NCBI GenBank assembly: GCA_947454215.1
Contig: CANGJN010000004.1
Coordinates: forward strand, 1-12,956
Source of the DNA: Neisseriaceae bacterium
GTDB lineage: Bacteria; Pseudomonadota; Gammaproteobacteria; Burkholderiales; UBA11063
DNA length: 12,956 nucleotides
Direction of reading: 5' to 3'
Positions 1 through 8,916 of this stretch are shown here, piece after piece. Below the pieces are notes generated by a model. That model did no database searches and was not told where the DNA came from. It saw nothing but the letters and a program-made list of their open reading frames with translations. Within the stretch, counting starts at the first letter, position 1. Each line of letters starts with the position of its first letter. A program made the position numbers and the translations under genes.

Positions 1-303
1 AAGATGTATGTGAACGATTACTAAATAATTTTATTTTCAATTTTTTAGTTATTTTAGGTACTTTAGTATCAAAAATATTGTTTAAATTAATTAAAATTTA
101 CTATACTTAATAGAGATAAAATTATAAATTATTTACCTAGTTAGTATTTAAATCATTGATATCACTTTAATTATCTTTTAAATTTGCTATATACGATAAA
201 CTAAAAACATAATGAATATGCATTACTAAAATATTATTAATTATTTAACATTCTAATAATAATTTAGAAATAGAAGGTTCAATATTAAATTATTAGATTT
301 TAT
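1..303. other. AT-rich intergenic stretch, no gene seen
   Basis: I find no convincing coding frame, tRNA or GC-rich structure here. The only structure is an imperfect inverted repeat close to the end of the glycosyltransferase gene, with arms at 257-266 and 286-295. It is made only of A and T and has no following T-run on the transcribed strand, so I do not call it a terminator. Confidence 0.5.
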
Positions 304-1173
304 CTATTTGATTAATTTAAAATGCTTTCTACTCCAATCAATATTATTAAATATTTTGCTAAGCAACATTTCAGCTCTATGTCGTATATCCTTTGATGTT
401 AATTTATAATTAGGATTAAGTATCAATTCTTTCTCAGCCTCCAAAATTAACCATTCTTTAATTATCTCAGGATGAGTTCCAGTAAATTTTTTTATAATAT
501 ATGGATCTATATTGCCATAAGTATAAAATTCCCCTTCAAGATTATTCCAATATTTTTCAACACGTTTATTTTTTTCATTCATACTATGAACACTTCTTAC
601 GTGACCATAATGATAAATATGAGAATCAATTAATGCCGCTCTTGGATATCTTCCTTTTTTATTTTTATCCATTACCACCCAAAATAATCCGTCAGGTGCC
701 CAAGATCTTATAGTATTCCTAATAATTCTTGGTGCTCTTCTATACCACTTTGGAGAACTAACTATCCAATTCTTAGCACCATAAAAATGATAATAATCAA
801 ATACTAAAGCTTCTATTTTGTGATTATGCAGATATTGATACATTTTATTTCTTATATTCTCATAATCATTCTCATGAATTATCTCATCACACTCTAAATA
901 AAAACACCAATCACCCGTACAATTATACTGTGCTATCATTTTTTGCTGAGCATAAACAAACCCTCTATCAACCATATTTTCATTCCATGTGGTTAATATT
1001 ATTTTTAAATTTGGATTATTTATTTTTGTAAGATTTTCAATAGTATGATCCTCACTTTTACCTACAGCAACCACTACCTCATCACAAACATTAAGTAAAG
1101 ACTTAATGCTTTGTAAAAAAGGATATCCCAATAAATTACCATTACGAATAAAGGTAAATCCACTAACTTTCAT
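304..1173 (-). CDS. Family-2-like (GT-A fold) glycosyltransferase
   Basis: A 289-residue protein that probably transfers a sugar from a nucleotide-sugar donor to a cell-surface or secreted glycan; the actual substrate is not visible. The N-terminal half looks like a GT-A Rossmann core. It has an initial strand (VSGFTFIRNG), a strand followed by an acidic loop (DEVVVAVGKSEDHT, about residues 32-45), and the motif DWCFYLECDE at about 88-97. ECDE there takes the place of the metal-binding DxD of family 2. Residues around 142-153 (KWYRRAPRIIRN) and the HIYHYGHVR segment near 185-193 resemble the acceptor side of bacterial family-2 enzymes. No signal peptide or membrane helix is evident, so a cytoplasmic or membrane-associated location is likely. 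The ATG is supported by an AGGAGAGG Shine-Dalgarno a few bases upstream. The gene stands alone, not in a visible polysaccharide cluster. The broad class is fairly secure; the specific reaction is unknown. Confidence 0.8.
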   Translation of the reverse strand: MKVSGFTFIRNGNLLGYPFLQSIKSLLNVCDEVVVAVGKSEDHTIENLTKINNPNLKIILTTWNENMVDRGFVYAQQKMIAQYNCTGDWCFYLECDEIIHENDYENIRNKMYQYLHNHKIEALVFDYYHFYGAKNWIVSSPKWYRRAPRIIRNTIRSWAPDGLFWVVMDKNKKGRYPRAALIDSHIYHYGHVRSVHSMNEKNKRVEKYWNNLEGEFYTYGNIDPYIIKKFTGTHPEIIKEWLILEAEKELILNPNYKLTSKDIRHRAEMLLSKIFNNIDWSRKHFKLIK

Positions 1174-1557
1174 ACCAAATACCTCTCCTTATATAGAAGA
1201 TATACAATAATTACTAAGAACTATATAAAATTTTATTTACAGCTATATTGGAATAATTTTGATTTATTCAATTGACATTATCTTTTAGCCTCTTACTCTT
1301 CAGATATAAATATTAATCAAGTACTTATAACAAGTGCAAGGTATTATAGAGAAAATCACAATAATATTTTAAACTAAAGATTTAAAACAATAACTACAAA
1401 GATTAACTCTACAAAGTAATTATTATTTAGCAGTAGTAATTAGATTTATATTATTGATTTTTTTATATAAACTATTTAAGTTACTTAATCGAATTTTTAC
1501 AAATATAGTGTAGATAAAATCTTGAGTTATATTTCCAAATCTAAGTATGCAAAATAG
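1174..1557. other. AT-rich intergenic stretch, no gene seen
   Basis: This lies between the kelch gene's stop codon and the glycosyltransferase start. Apart from the glycosyltransferase ribosome binding site (rc of about 1181-1190), I see no open frame with coding character, no RNA gene and no strong hairpin. The promoter of the glycosyltransferase presumably lies here, but I cannot choose a -35/-10 pair in such AT-rich sequence. Confidence 0.5.
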
Positions 1558-3839
1558 CTATATAATCCATAAGCCATTTAAATCCTGTGTACTACGTACA
1601 CCAAATAAATAAACATTACCTATTTGATCCTTCCACACTAAAGGATTAGATCTAACTGTAGGTAATGTGGCGATACATGAAGATGAAGTACATAATTGTG
1701 ACCACAGACCTGTTGCTATATTATACCTCCATAAATCATTTAGATTTACTCCATTATTTCCTCCAAATATATACGCATTTCCATTTCCATCTGTCCAAGC
1801 AACACTTCCAGACCTAGCTATTGGTAATGTGGAGATACATAATGATGAAGTACATAATTGTGACCACAGACCTGTTGCTATATTATACCTCCATAAATCA
1901 TTTAGATTTACTCCATTATTTCCTCCAAATATATACGCATTTCCACTATTATCTGTCCAAGATACACTTCCAGATCTAGCCGTAGGTAATGTGGCGATAC
2001 ATGAAGATGAGGTACATAATTGTGACCATGCCCCTTTTGCTATATTATACCTCCATAAATCATTTAGATTTACTCCATTATTTCCTCCAAATATATACGC
2101 ATTCCCACTATTATCTGTCCAAGATACACTTAGCTGTCTTGCAACTGGTGCACATAAAGAACATAACTCTATCCATTTATTTGAGGATATATTGTATTGC
2201 AATAAATCATTTAAATAACCACTACTAGCCAAACCACCAAATAAATAAGAATTTCCATTATTGTCTGTCCATGAAACACCACCAGACCTTATTGAAGGTA
2301 AACTATTTGAACAAGGATTACATAATTGATGCCATGTTCCTGAACTTTGTAAAGAAACTTCAGGAGAGTATTTCCATAAATCATTTAAATAACCGAATCC
2401 ACTGCCAGAAAAGACATAGCCATTGCCATCAGGATCACTCCATGCAACGGCATCATTTCTTCCAAATGGAAGACAAGAAGAACACAACTCTACCCATGTT
2501 CCAGCAGAAATATCGTATTCCCATAAATCATTTAAATCATTAGTACCATTAAAACCACCATATACATAGGCTTTACCACTCTTATCTATCCAGGCAACAC
2601 CATATGCTCCTGCTGGTGGTCCACATGAAGAACATATTTCAACCCATAATCCTAAGGTTTTATCTGTCGATGATGGTTTATATTTCCATAAATCATTTAA
2701 ATACCTAAACTGATTATCTTTATCAACTCCATAACCTCCAAAAATATAACCATTGCCATCATTATCTCTCCATGAAACAGAGCCCCACCTTAATGGAACT
2801 TTAGAACAATAACTGCATAATTGTGTCCATAATCCTAATGTTCCAGTTTTACTTGATGGAGTATATATCCAGAAATCATTAAGAGGATAACCCTTACTGC
2901 CACTAAATATATATACATTACCATCTCTATCTGTCCAAGAAGTACTGGAAACTCTGCCTTCTGGTCCGCAGGTCGAACATAATTGTATCCATTTCCATTA
3001 CTATCTACCCATGTTAGACCAAGTTTTCTTGGCGATGGCAAATCACCAGTTATATTTATTAATGTCCATTGTGTCGTTTTTATATCATATCTCCATAGGT
3101 CATTATAATAAACTATATTTCCATTCCAATCAACTCTAAAACCACCAAATATATAAGCATTTCCATTCTTATCTGTCCATGAAGATGTAGAACTTCTTAC
3201 TGGAATTGGTTGTGAATTAATCTGCTTAAAGACAGAAGTTATACAATTAATAGATAAATTTAAGTTACTAGTTATTACCCCTGTTAATGGAACATTGTTC
3301 TGACATTTTTTATAATCTATACCAGTATAATTATAATCTAAATTTATAGTATAAGGATTATTTAAAGACAACAACTTAGGAAACGATTGAGTTGACAATG
3401 AGTTAGTAAGTGTTATTGAATTATTAAACTGCAATAAAGTTGCTATCATTGTCTCATTTTGATTTAAACCGTTAGTGCTAATTGTAATACTATATTTATC
3501 TTGACAAACTATTTCAATCTTTACATCTTGCATGAATACATAACCATTACTAGCTGTAGTTAATGGAATAGAGCATGATAAAGAGTTATCAGAAACTTGT
3601 AATGATAAAGAATACATATGTCTTGTGTTATCATTTACCTGATTTGGAAAAATAAAGTTTCCTACACTTGATATTTGTACGTCTCCAAAATTACCACTAG
3701 TATCAGTAACTGTTAATTTCCTGCCATGAAAACTAAAAGTTGTATCACTTGGACTTAATGATACAACTCCAGTAATTTTATAAGCAAATAATAGTTTACT
3801 AAATAATATAGTAAAAATATATAACATTAATTTTAACAT
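1558..3839 (-). pseudogene. Exported kelch-type beta-propeller protein, split by a frameshift
   Basis: One gene now read in two frames. The start is the ATG at 3839, behind an AGGGGA Shine-Dalgarno (3851-3846) with 6-base spacing. The first frame encodes a signal peptide (MLKLMLYIFTILFSKLLFA), about 190 residues of beta-rich N-terminal region (ITGVV..., cysteines in CSIPL and IVCQD), and the first kelch blade. It loses the kelch pattern after NGNGY (2993-2985) and runs on out of frame to a stop at 2835. The -1 frame is open without stops from TGG at 2991 to 1558 (477 residues) and carries all remaining blades. Eleven W-x-D-x2-G-N-x-Y units can be counted, each with LND(L/F)W downstream and most with a CxxC or CxxxxC pair. 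The last blade stops after LNGLWII, and its missing strand may be supplied by the N-terminal VFKQI segment (velcro closure). Such propellers usually bind ligands or sugars outside the cell; function here is unknown. The gene may be dead, or the N-terminal part may still be exported. Confidence 0.8.
1661..2146 (-). repeat. Three tandem 162-bp kelch-blade repeats
   Basis: Units begin at 1661, 1823 and 1985 (marker ggtaatgtgg), exactly 162 bp or 54 codons apart. They are nearly identical at the DNA level, including synonymous positions. The third unit diverges from about 2131. Each encodes one blade with WTDxxGNAYIFGG and LNDLWRYN. The other blades of the gene are much more diverged, so this is a recent amplification or is homogenised by recombination. 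Confidence 0.9.
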
Positions 3840-3925
3840 AAACAATCCCCTCTAATTGTTCATTAAAAATGTAATTCTTAAACAAAATTTTATTAATACC
3901 ATAAAATAATTAAATATCAGTAAAT

Positions 3926-3944
3926 CACTAAGTACTTCTTAGTG
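3926..3944. promoter_or_regulatory. Perfect hairpin upstream of the kelch gene
   Basis: CACTAAG (3926-3932) and CTTAGTG (3938-3944) form a 7-bp perfect stem with a 5-base loop. It lies about 87 bases upstream of the kelch ATG at 3839. There is no T-run on either side, so it is not an obvious terminator; an operator or leader hairpin is possible but unproven. Confidence 0.3.
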
Positions 3945-3999
3945 TTAGTGCAATTTAAAAGAAAAATAAATAATAAACTATCTAGACTTATAGTTTAGA

Positions 4000-4027
4000 A
4001 ACACCCCCACGTACATGGGGAAGACTT
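4000..4027. repeat. Solitary CRISPR-repeat-like palindrome (type I-E-like)
   Basis: A short GC-rich island in very AT-rich sequence. CCCCACG and its partner ATGGGG form an imperfect palindrome (CCCC 4005-4008 with GGGG 4017-4020, A4009 with T4016, one C/A mismatch, G4011 with C4014), followed by AAGAC. The length (about 27-28), the CCCC/GGGG stem and the GGGGAAGAC end resemble type I-E CRISPR repeats of proteobacteria. There is only one copy and there are no cas genes in the window, so it could be a relic, an orphan repeat or a chance palindrome. Strand is not assigned. Confidence 0.35.
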
Positions 4028-4194
4028 CGCTGGTATAACGTATATCGCATGTATTTACATTTTTAAATTTTATTATAAAAATTTGAAGTTGAATATAGAA
4101 ACTTATCTAAATTTAATAAACCATCTTTATTAAGTAATAACACACTAATTTATATATTATCTTAATAAATAAAAAACTAAAGATTGATAAACAA

Positions 4195-4214
4195 CCAATT
4201 CAACTATGAATTGG
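4195..4214 (-). terminator. Candidate terminator downstream of infC
   Basis: CCAATTC (4195-4201) and GAATTGG (4208-4214) form a 7-bp perfect stem with a 6-base loop, 19 bases past the infC stop codon. On the minus strand the stem is followed by TTGTTTATC, a weak U-tract. Position and symmetry fit an end of the thrS-infC transcript, but the stem is AT-rich and the tract is poor. Confidence 0.45.
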
Positions 4215-4232
4215 CATTAATATTTCTATATA

Positions 4233-4763
4233 TTAATTTCCCTTTTTTTTTGGAGCCACTACCATTACTGCATTACGACCATCTATTTTAGGAAGTTGTT
4301 CAACAACTGTTTCATTTATTAAATCATTTTTTGCTTTTTCTAGATAATTTAAGCCTAACTCTTGATGTGCCATTTCTCTTCCTCTAAACTGCACAACTAT
4401 TTTTACCTTATCTCCATCTTCCAGAAATCTTCTTACACTTCTCATTTTTATTTGATAATCATGATCATCTGTTACAGGTCTTAATTTAATTTCTTTGAGA
4501 TGAACCTGTTTTTGTTTCATTTTAATTTCATGTGCTTTTTTTTGTTCACGATATTTATATTTACCAAAATCCATTATTTTACAAACTGGAGGATTAGCAT
4601 TTGCAGATATCTCTACTAAATCTAAATTTAATTCTTCAGCTCGGCTCAAAGCCTCTCTAATAGATATTACTCCCAACTGTTCACTAGTATCCTCAATAAT
4701 AACTCTAACTTCTTTTGCAGTAATCATACTATTAATTCTTACTTGCATTTTTTCTGTACTTAT
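4233..4763 (-). CDS. infC: Translation initiation factor IF-3 (non-ATG start)
   Basis: IF-3 binds the 30S subunit, keeps it apart from 50S and checks the start codon and initiator tRNA. With the start chosen here it is 176 residues, the usual length. The N-terminal domain contains [12 protein letters not shown] and [23 protein letters not shown] lysine-rich linker ([14 protein letters not shown]) leads to the C-terminal domain with [14 protein letters not shown] and the IF-3 signature [17 protein letters not shown]. The first ATG (4748) has no ribosome binding site at a usable distance. An AAGGAG at 4775-4770 lies 6 bases upstream of an in-frame ATA (4763-4761), giving (M)[10 protein letters not shown]. 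That matches the short extension before RIN in homologues. An ATT at 4769-4767 is also in frame but abuts the Shine-Dalgarno. Rare AUU-type starts on infC are the known basis of IF-3 autoregulation. thrS lies immediately upstream; rpmI and rplT do not follow. Confidence 0.95.
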   Translation of the reverse strand: MSTEKMQVRINSMITAKEVRVIIEDTSEQLGVISIREALSRAEELNLDLVEISANANPPVCKIMDFGKYKYREQKKAHEIKMKQKQVHLKEIKLRPVTDDHDYQIKMRSVRRFLEDGDKVKIVVQFRGREMAHQELGLNYLEKAKNDLINETVVEQLPKIDGRNAVMVVAPKKKGN

Positions 4764-4775
4764 AGCAATCTCCTT
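4761..4775 (-). promoter_or_regulatory. Shine-Dalgarno and ATA start codon of infC
   Basis: AAGGAG at 4775-4770, six bases (ATTGCT), then ATA at 4763-4761. The next in-frame ATG lies 21 bases from the Shine-Dalgarno, too far for normal initiation. In E. coli infC starts at AUU and IF-3 represses its own translation by rejecting that codon; the same logic is inferred here for AUA. Confidence 0.7.
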
Positions 4776-4792
4776 ATTAAAAATTTTAAAAT

Positions 4793-6685
4793 TTATAGAT
4801 AATTCCTTATAAAATCATCTATGCTCATTGAACCAAGATCTTTACCATCCCTTAATCTAACCGTAACTAAGTTATTTTCTGTTTCTTTATCACCTATAAT
4901 TAATAAATATGGAATTTTTTTCAATGTTGTTTGCCTAATTTTATAACCAATTTTTTCATTAGAAATATCAATTAAAACTCTTATTCCATCTTTATTTAAT
5001 CTAGCAAAAACACCATTAGCATATTCACTTTGCTTTTCACTAATATTTAGTACTGCCACCTGAATTGGTGCTAACCATAATGGAAAAATCCCCATATGAT
5101 GTTCAATTAATATCCCAATAAATCTTTCTAATGAACCACATATGGCCCTATGAAGCATTACCGCTGTCTTCTTTTCTCCATCGACATTTATATACTCTGC
5201 ACCTAATCTATTAGGCATTGAAAAATCTAATTGGATAGAACCAGTAGTCCATTTTCTACCAATACAATCTTTAACCTCAAATTCAATTTTTGGTCCATAA
5301 AAAGCACCCTCTCCTGGCAAAATACTCCATTCTAACCCCTTAGTATTTAAGGCCTCAGCTAAAGAGTTCTCTGCTTTATCCCAAACATCATCAGTGCCAA
5401 TTCTTTTTACTGGACGAGTTGATAATTTAACTGCCACGCCTTGATTGAGAAGATCAAATTTACCATAAACTTCAAACAACATGTCTATAAAATTCATTAC
5501 TTCTACTTGTATTTGCTCTTCTGTACAAAAAATATGCCCATCATCTTGAGTGAATCCACGAACACGCATTAATCCATGTAAAGCTCCAGATGCCTCATTT
5601 CTATGACAAGAACCAAATTCAGCTAATCTAATTGGCAAATCTCGGTAACTAGTTATCCCTTGCTTATATATTTGTACATGACAGGGACAATTCATAGGTT
5701 TAATTGCATATTGACGTTTATCTGACTCTAAAGAAAAAATATCATCTTGAAATTTTTCCCAATGTCCTGATTTCTCCCAAAGAACTCTATCTAATAACTG
5801 TGGCGTCCTAACCTCTAAGTAACCATATTTTTTGTACATGCTTCTAATATATTGTTCTATTATTTGCCATAATGTCCACCCATTAGGATGCCAAAAAATC
5901 ATTCCTGGAGCTTCTTCTTGGATATGAAATAAATCTAACTGCTTACCTATCTTTCTATGATCTCTTTTTTCAGCCTCCTGAAGCATATTCAGATATGCAT
6001 CTAAATCATTTTTTGTAAACCATGCTGTACCATATATTCTCTGTAACATTTCATTATTAGAATCTCCCCTCCAATAAGCACCAGAAATTTTAGTTAATTT
6101 AAAATATCTTAATTTACTAGTGCTTGGCACATGTGGACCTCTACATAAGTCGGTAAAATCACCTTGCGTATATAATGATATTGTTTGATCTGCTGGTATT
6201 GAAGATATAATTTCAGCCTTATACTTTTCTCCTATAGATAAAAAATAATCTACAGCAGAATCTCTAGATAACTCTTTCCGTGAAATTTCAATATTCATAT
6301 CAACTAGATGAGACATTTTTTTTTCAATTTCTCTCAAGTCATCAGGAGTAAATGGTCTTTCATAACTAAAATCATAATAAAAACCATTTTCAATAACAGG
6401 GCCAATAGTAACTTGGGCTGTTGGAAATAAACATTTTACAGCATGTGCTAATAAATGAGCCGCCGAATGTCTAATAATATCTAAGGCTATTGGTTCCTTA
6501 TCAGTTATTAATTTTAAAGAACAGTCTTGAGATATTATATAACTTGTATCCTTAATCTCATCATTTACAAAGGCTGCAATTATTGACTTTGATAAACTTG
6601 GACTAATATCTTTAGCTATACTTAAAACACTAATCGGATTTGAAAAACTACGTTCTGTATTATCCGGTAATACAATTTTTACCAT
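4793..6685 (-). CDS. thrS: Threonyl-tRNA synthetase
   Basis: Charges tRNA-Thr with threonine in the cytoplasm and hydrolyses mischarged seryl-tRNA-Thr. It has 630 residues, close to the usual 640. An N-terminal TGS domain (about 1-62) is followed by the editing domain with H73 and H77 (HSAAHLLAH) and C181/H185 (CRGPHVPS). The class II catalytic core contains motif 2 ([11 protein letters not shown], Arg362) and motif 3 (GSLERF, Arg521). Zinc ligands C333, H384 and H512 are all present. The anticodon-binding domain occupies about 535-630. An unusual Cys (C335) replaces the common Gly in the MNCPGH zinc-site motif. I chose the ATG at 6685 because AAAAGG (6697-6692) lies 6 bases upstream. An in-frame TTG at 6700 would overlap that site. 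The stop is about 18 bases from the infC Shine-Dalgarno, so the two genes are almost certainly cotranscribed. Confidence 0.97.
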   Translation of the reverse strand: MVKIVLPDNTERSFSNPISVLSIAKDISPSLSKSIIAAFVNDEIKDTSYIISQDCSLKLITDKEPIALDIIRHSAAHLLAHAVKCLFPTAQVTIGPVIENGFYYDFSYERPFTPDDLREIEKKMSHLVDMNIEISRKELSRDSAVDYFLSIGEKYKAEIISSIPADQTISLYTQGDFTDLCRGPHVPSTSKLRYFKLTKISGAYWRGDSNNEMLQRIYGTAWFTKNDLDAYLNMLQEAEKRDHRKIGKQLDLFHIQEEAPGMIFWHPNGWTLWQIIEQYIRSMYKKYGYLEVRTPQLLDRVLWEKSGHWEKFQDDIFSLESDKRQYAIKPMNCPCHVQIYKQGITSYRDLPIRLAEFGSCHRNEASGALHGLMRVRGFTQDDGHIFCTEEQIQVEVMNFIDMLFEVYGKFDLLNQGVAVKLSTRPVKRIGTDDVWDKAENSLAEALNTKGLEWSILPGEGAFYGPKIEFEVKDCIGRKWTTGSIQLDFSMPNRLGAEYINVDGEKKTAVMLHRAICGSLERFIGILIEHHMGIFPLWLAPIQVAVLNISEKQSEYANGVFARLNKDGIRVLIDISNEKIGYKIRQTTLKKIPYLLIIGDKETENNLVTVRLRDGKDLGSMSIDDFIRNYL

Positions 6686-6752
6686 TATCAACCTTTTCAA
6701 AAAATATAAATTATCTTATTAGAACAATTTCTATATAAAATCCTTTTAAAAT

Positions 6753-6766
6753 TAATACTAGTATTA
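6753..6766. promoter_or_regulatory. 14-bp perfect palindrome in the thrS leader
   Basis: TAATACTAGTATTA is a perfect palindrome 68 bases upstream of the thrS ATG. It could be an operator or part of a leader structure. In DNA this rich in A and T, such palindromes also arise by chance, so the call is weak. Confidence 0.2.
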
Positions 6767-6848
6767 TTTAATCAATAAAAACAAATTTTTTTATAGACAC
6801 AAATTAAATAATTAATGAATCAATTTTAAGTTACAACTTTAAATAAAA

Positions 6849-8396
6849 TTATTTTAGAAGAATGCAATCAATAGTATCTAAACATTTTTTTCCACGAGTA
6901 CACTCCCCCACTCGTTTACAATAAAAATCTAAATCAACTAAACTAAAATCTTTTACTGACTCTGATTTGGACTTAAATATTAATCTTTTCTGTTCATCTT
7001 CGCATTTATCAAAATAATAATAACCTGAAGATAACTCCCAATTTCTTTGAGTGTGAAGTTTATTATATAAATATAATTTATCATTAATATAGGACATATA
7101 ATATAAATCCAAACGATGACTAAAAAATACTTCTCTTATTCTAGAAGAAAACTTAGCATAATCTTTACAACTACTTACTTTATATTTCCTGTATGGATCA
7201 TGCTGTAAATCTTCATATGTTACAGTAAGAATAGTGGTAACTTTATCTGATTCTCTATAATAAATATCTAAATTAGCTAAATTAAAAGTTTTGTCTGGTT
7301 TTGATTCAGACTTAAATATTAATTGACTTCCGTAGCATTTATCAAAATAGTAATAATCTGAAGATAATTCCCAATTACTTTGAGCGGTAAAAGATTTAGT
7401 ATATAAATATAATTTCCCATTAATATAGGACATATGATATAAACTTAGATGATGACTAAAAAATACTCCACTCTTTCCAGAAAAAAACTTATCATAATCA
7501 TCACATTTTGTTACTGAATATTTCTTGTATGGATCATGCTTTAAATCTTCAAGTGTTACAGTAAGAGTAGTGGAAACTTTATCTAATTCTCTGTTATCGA
7601 AAAACCTAAGATTTCTTAACATAAAAAATTTATCAACAATCTTTTGTTGTTCTCTTGAACCAAACGGATGAACTGCAAATTTTAATTTATTGTCTTCACA
7701 ACCTGAGTAGAAAGCTAGTCCTTTATAAAAAGATTCATGACCATTCGGTTGTTTAACTGCAACAAAAATATCTTCTTTAAGTTCTTCTCCCAAAATTTCT
7801 TCATTTATATTAATCCCAAAAAGTTGATTATTACCAAAATTATTAGAAATTTTAAAATAATTCTCGGAAGACTCAAAAGGGATAATATCTTTTCTATCAA
7901 AATATTTTTGAAATTCACTACAACTCTCAAAAGATTCAATAACTTCTGGTTTTGCAAATAAACTACTATTCGGTAATTTAGAAGTATATGGTTGTACAAA
8001 TTCTAATTTTGGTTGAAAAAATCTAGCTTGCCTAATACCTACTTCAAGTAAGTTAGTAGAAACTTTTTTATTTTTAAAATAAATTATATTTCTTGAACAT
8101 TGTTCTAATTCAAAGCCAATGTTGGTTAATTTATTTCCTCTACTTGTATATGAAAAAACGTTGCTTCCACTTTTCGACAATTTAATAGCATAGTAATCTG
8201 AACTACCCTCTTTGAAATTTTCAAAATAGACATTTCCATAAAAATTTAAATTACTTAAATTATCATTGAAACTATCACAGTTTGTAAAAACAGTTGGTAT
8301 AAATTTAGTTGTATCTTTTAATATAGATATATCTCTTATAAATCCATATGAAGTACTTACAAGTATTTGCAAAAAAATTAATATGCTTAATTTCAT
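6849..8396 (-). CDS. Secreted protein of four cysteine-pair modules
   Basis: I do not recognise a named family. The protein has 515 residues with a signal peptide (MKLSILIFLQILVSTSYG, probable cleavage near residue 18), so it is exported. Four modules follow, each opening with C-x2-F/Y and closing with a second Cys, then IxF and LxxLxF(F/Y). The pairs are C40/C100, C159/C233, C298/C354 and C410/C465. Modules 3 and 4 are near-copies offset by 111 residues. A short tail holds four more cysteines (C493, C499, C505, C510). The layout matches the 9414, 10905 and 12250 genes: IRD near the mature N-terminus, YYAI in module 1, then FFQP or FFKP and VQP or IQP. It is therefore a divergent relative of that tandem array. 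Paired cysteines suggest disulfides outside the cytoplasm. The ATG has AAAAGG (8410-8405) 8 bases upstream. No catalytic motif or membrane anchor is evident; a surface or effector role is only inference. Confidence 0.85.
   Translation of the reverse strand: MKLSILIFLQILVSTSYGFIRDISILKDTTKFIPTVFTNCDSFNDNLSNLNFYGNVYFENFKEGSSDYYAIKLSKSGSNVFSYTSRGNKLTNIGFELEQCSRNIIYFKNKKVSTNLLEVGIRQARFFQPKLEFVQPYTSKLPNSSLFAKPEVIESFESCSEFQKYFDRKDIIPFESSENYFKISNNFGNNQLFGININEEILGEELKEDIFVAVKQPNGHESFYKGLAFYSGCEDNKLKFAVHPFGSREQQKIVDKFFMLRNLRFFDNRELDKVSTTLTVTLEDLKHDPYKKYSVTKCDDYDKFFSGKSGVFFSHHLSLYHMSYINGKLYLYTKSFTAQSNWELSSDYYYFDKCYGSQLIFKSESKPDKTFNLANLDIYYRESDKVTTILTVTYEDLQHDPYRKYKVSSCKDYAKFSSRIREVFFSHRLDLYYMSYINDKLYLYNKLHTQRNWELSSGYYYFDKCEDEQKRLIFKSKSESVKDFSLVDLDFYCKRVGECTRGKKCLDTIDCILLK
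6930..7570 (-). repeat. 333-bp direct duplication encoding modules 3 and 4
   Basis: Two blocks inside the 6849-8396 gene match at an offset of 333 bp (111 codons); for example gcatttatcaaaata occurs at 7002 and at 7335. Both encode DL(K/Q)HDPY(K/R)KY, C(D/K)DY, NWELSS and YYYFDKC. Only scattered substitutions separate them, so the duplication is more recent than modules 1 and 2. Outer boundaries are approximate. Confidence 0.85.
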
Positions 8397-8832
8397 AAAA
8401 AAATCCTTTTAATATTTATTATTTTAACATCCACAAAAAAATCAATTAACTTTTGGAATGATAAATTATATTTTAATTTTAACATAATAGAACTCTTTTT
8501 TCAATTAAATATAAAATTAAAAATCTTATTAAATAATTTTGATTTAATATTATATTTTAATTTAATTTTACATAATAAATATACCAAATTTAACATGCCT
8601 TTTGCTAAATATTATCTTTACTTTAACATTGCTCTGTAACTTTAGTATTTTTGTTTACAGTTTACTGTGATTTAATAGGTTCCTATATTCTTATACTATT
8701 GTTATAAATTTATTTTCTAATGCTCTATCATAACTTAGCGGTAAAACAACATTGCAATAATCTTAAATATTAGTCTTAATTTTTTTTGTCTTATTACTTT
8801 TCTTAGCGATCATTAATATAGATGATTACATT

Positions 8833-8916
8833 TTATTTACCACGACTAATCACAACATAAATTTGATTAAAATTAAATCCCTTACTAATATCAGCATGAT
8901 AACTCACATGAATCTG
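8833..8916 (-). pseudogene. Possible remnant of a helicase C-terminus
   Basis: Read on the minus strand, a short frame ending at 8833 encodes SKGFNFNQIYVVISRG followed by a stop. The pattern resembles motifs V-VI of superfamily 1 helicases such as RecD or Pif1 (SQGxTFDxVYVALSRG). A shifted frame just beyond the stop reads NVIIYIND, which would continue the same motif region. There is no start codon or upstream domain. The match is short and could be chance. Confidence 0.2.

Noticed and set aside
257..295. Ten-base inverted repeat after the glycosyltransferase stop
   Set aside because: It is composed only of A and T, with a 19-base loop and no following T-run on the transcribed strand. Such matches are expected in this composition.
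1425..1445. Third end of the MITE-like element (agcagtagt similarity)
   Set aside because: Only about nine bases match 9112-9120 and there is no inverted partner nearby.
1667..2218. Long plus-strand open frame opposite the kelch repeats
   Set aside because: It is the antisense of the 162-bp tandem blade repeats. Its own repetition follows from theirs, and it has no ribosome binding site or recognisable domain.
2981..2995. Programmed frameshifting at the kelch break
   Set aside because: There is no slippery heptamer and no strong downstream structure, and a blade segment is missing at the same point. A deletion explains the data better.
6686..6700. TTG start for thrS five codons upstream
   Set aside because: The AAAAGG Shine-Dalgarno lies between that TTG and the ATG, and the ATG gives the usual MVKI-type N-terminus.
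7737..7999. Small open frames on both strands inside the four-module gene
   Set aside because: They are low-complexity shadows of the coding frame, without ribosome binding sites or homology I can recognise.
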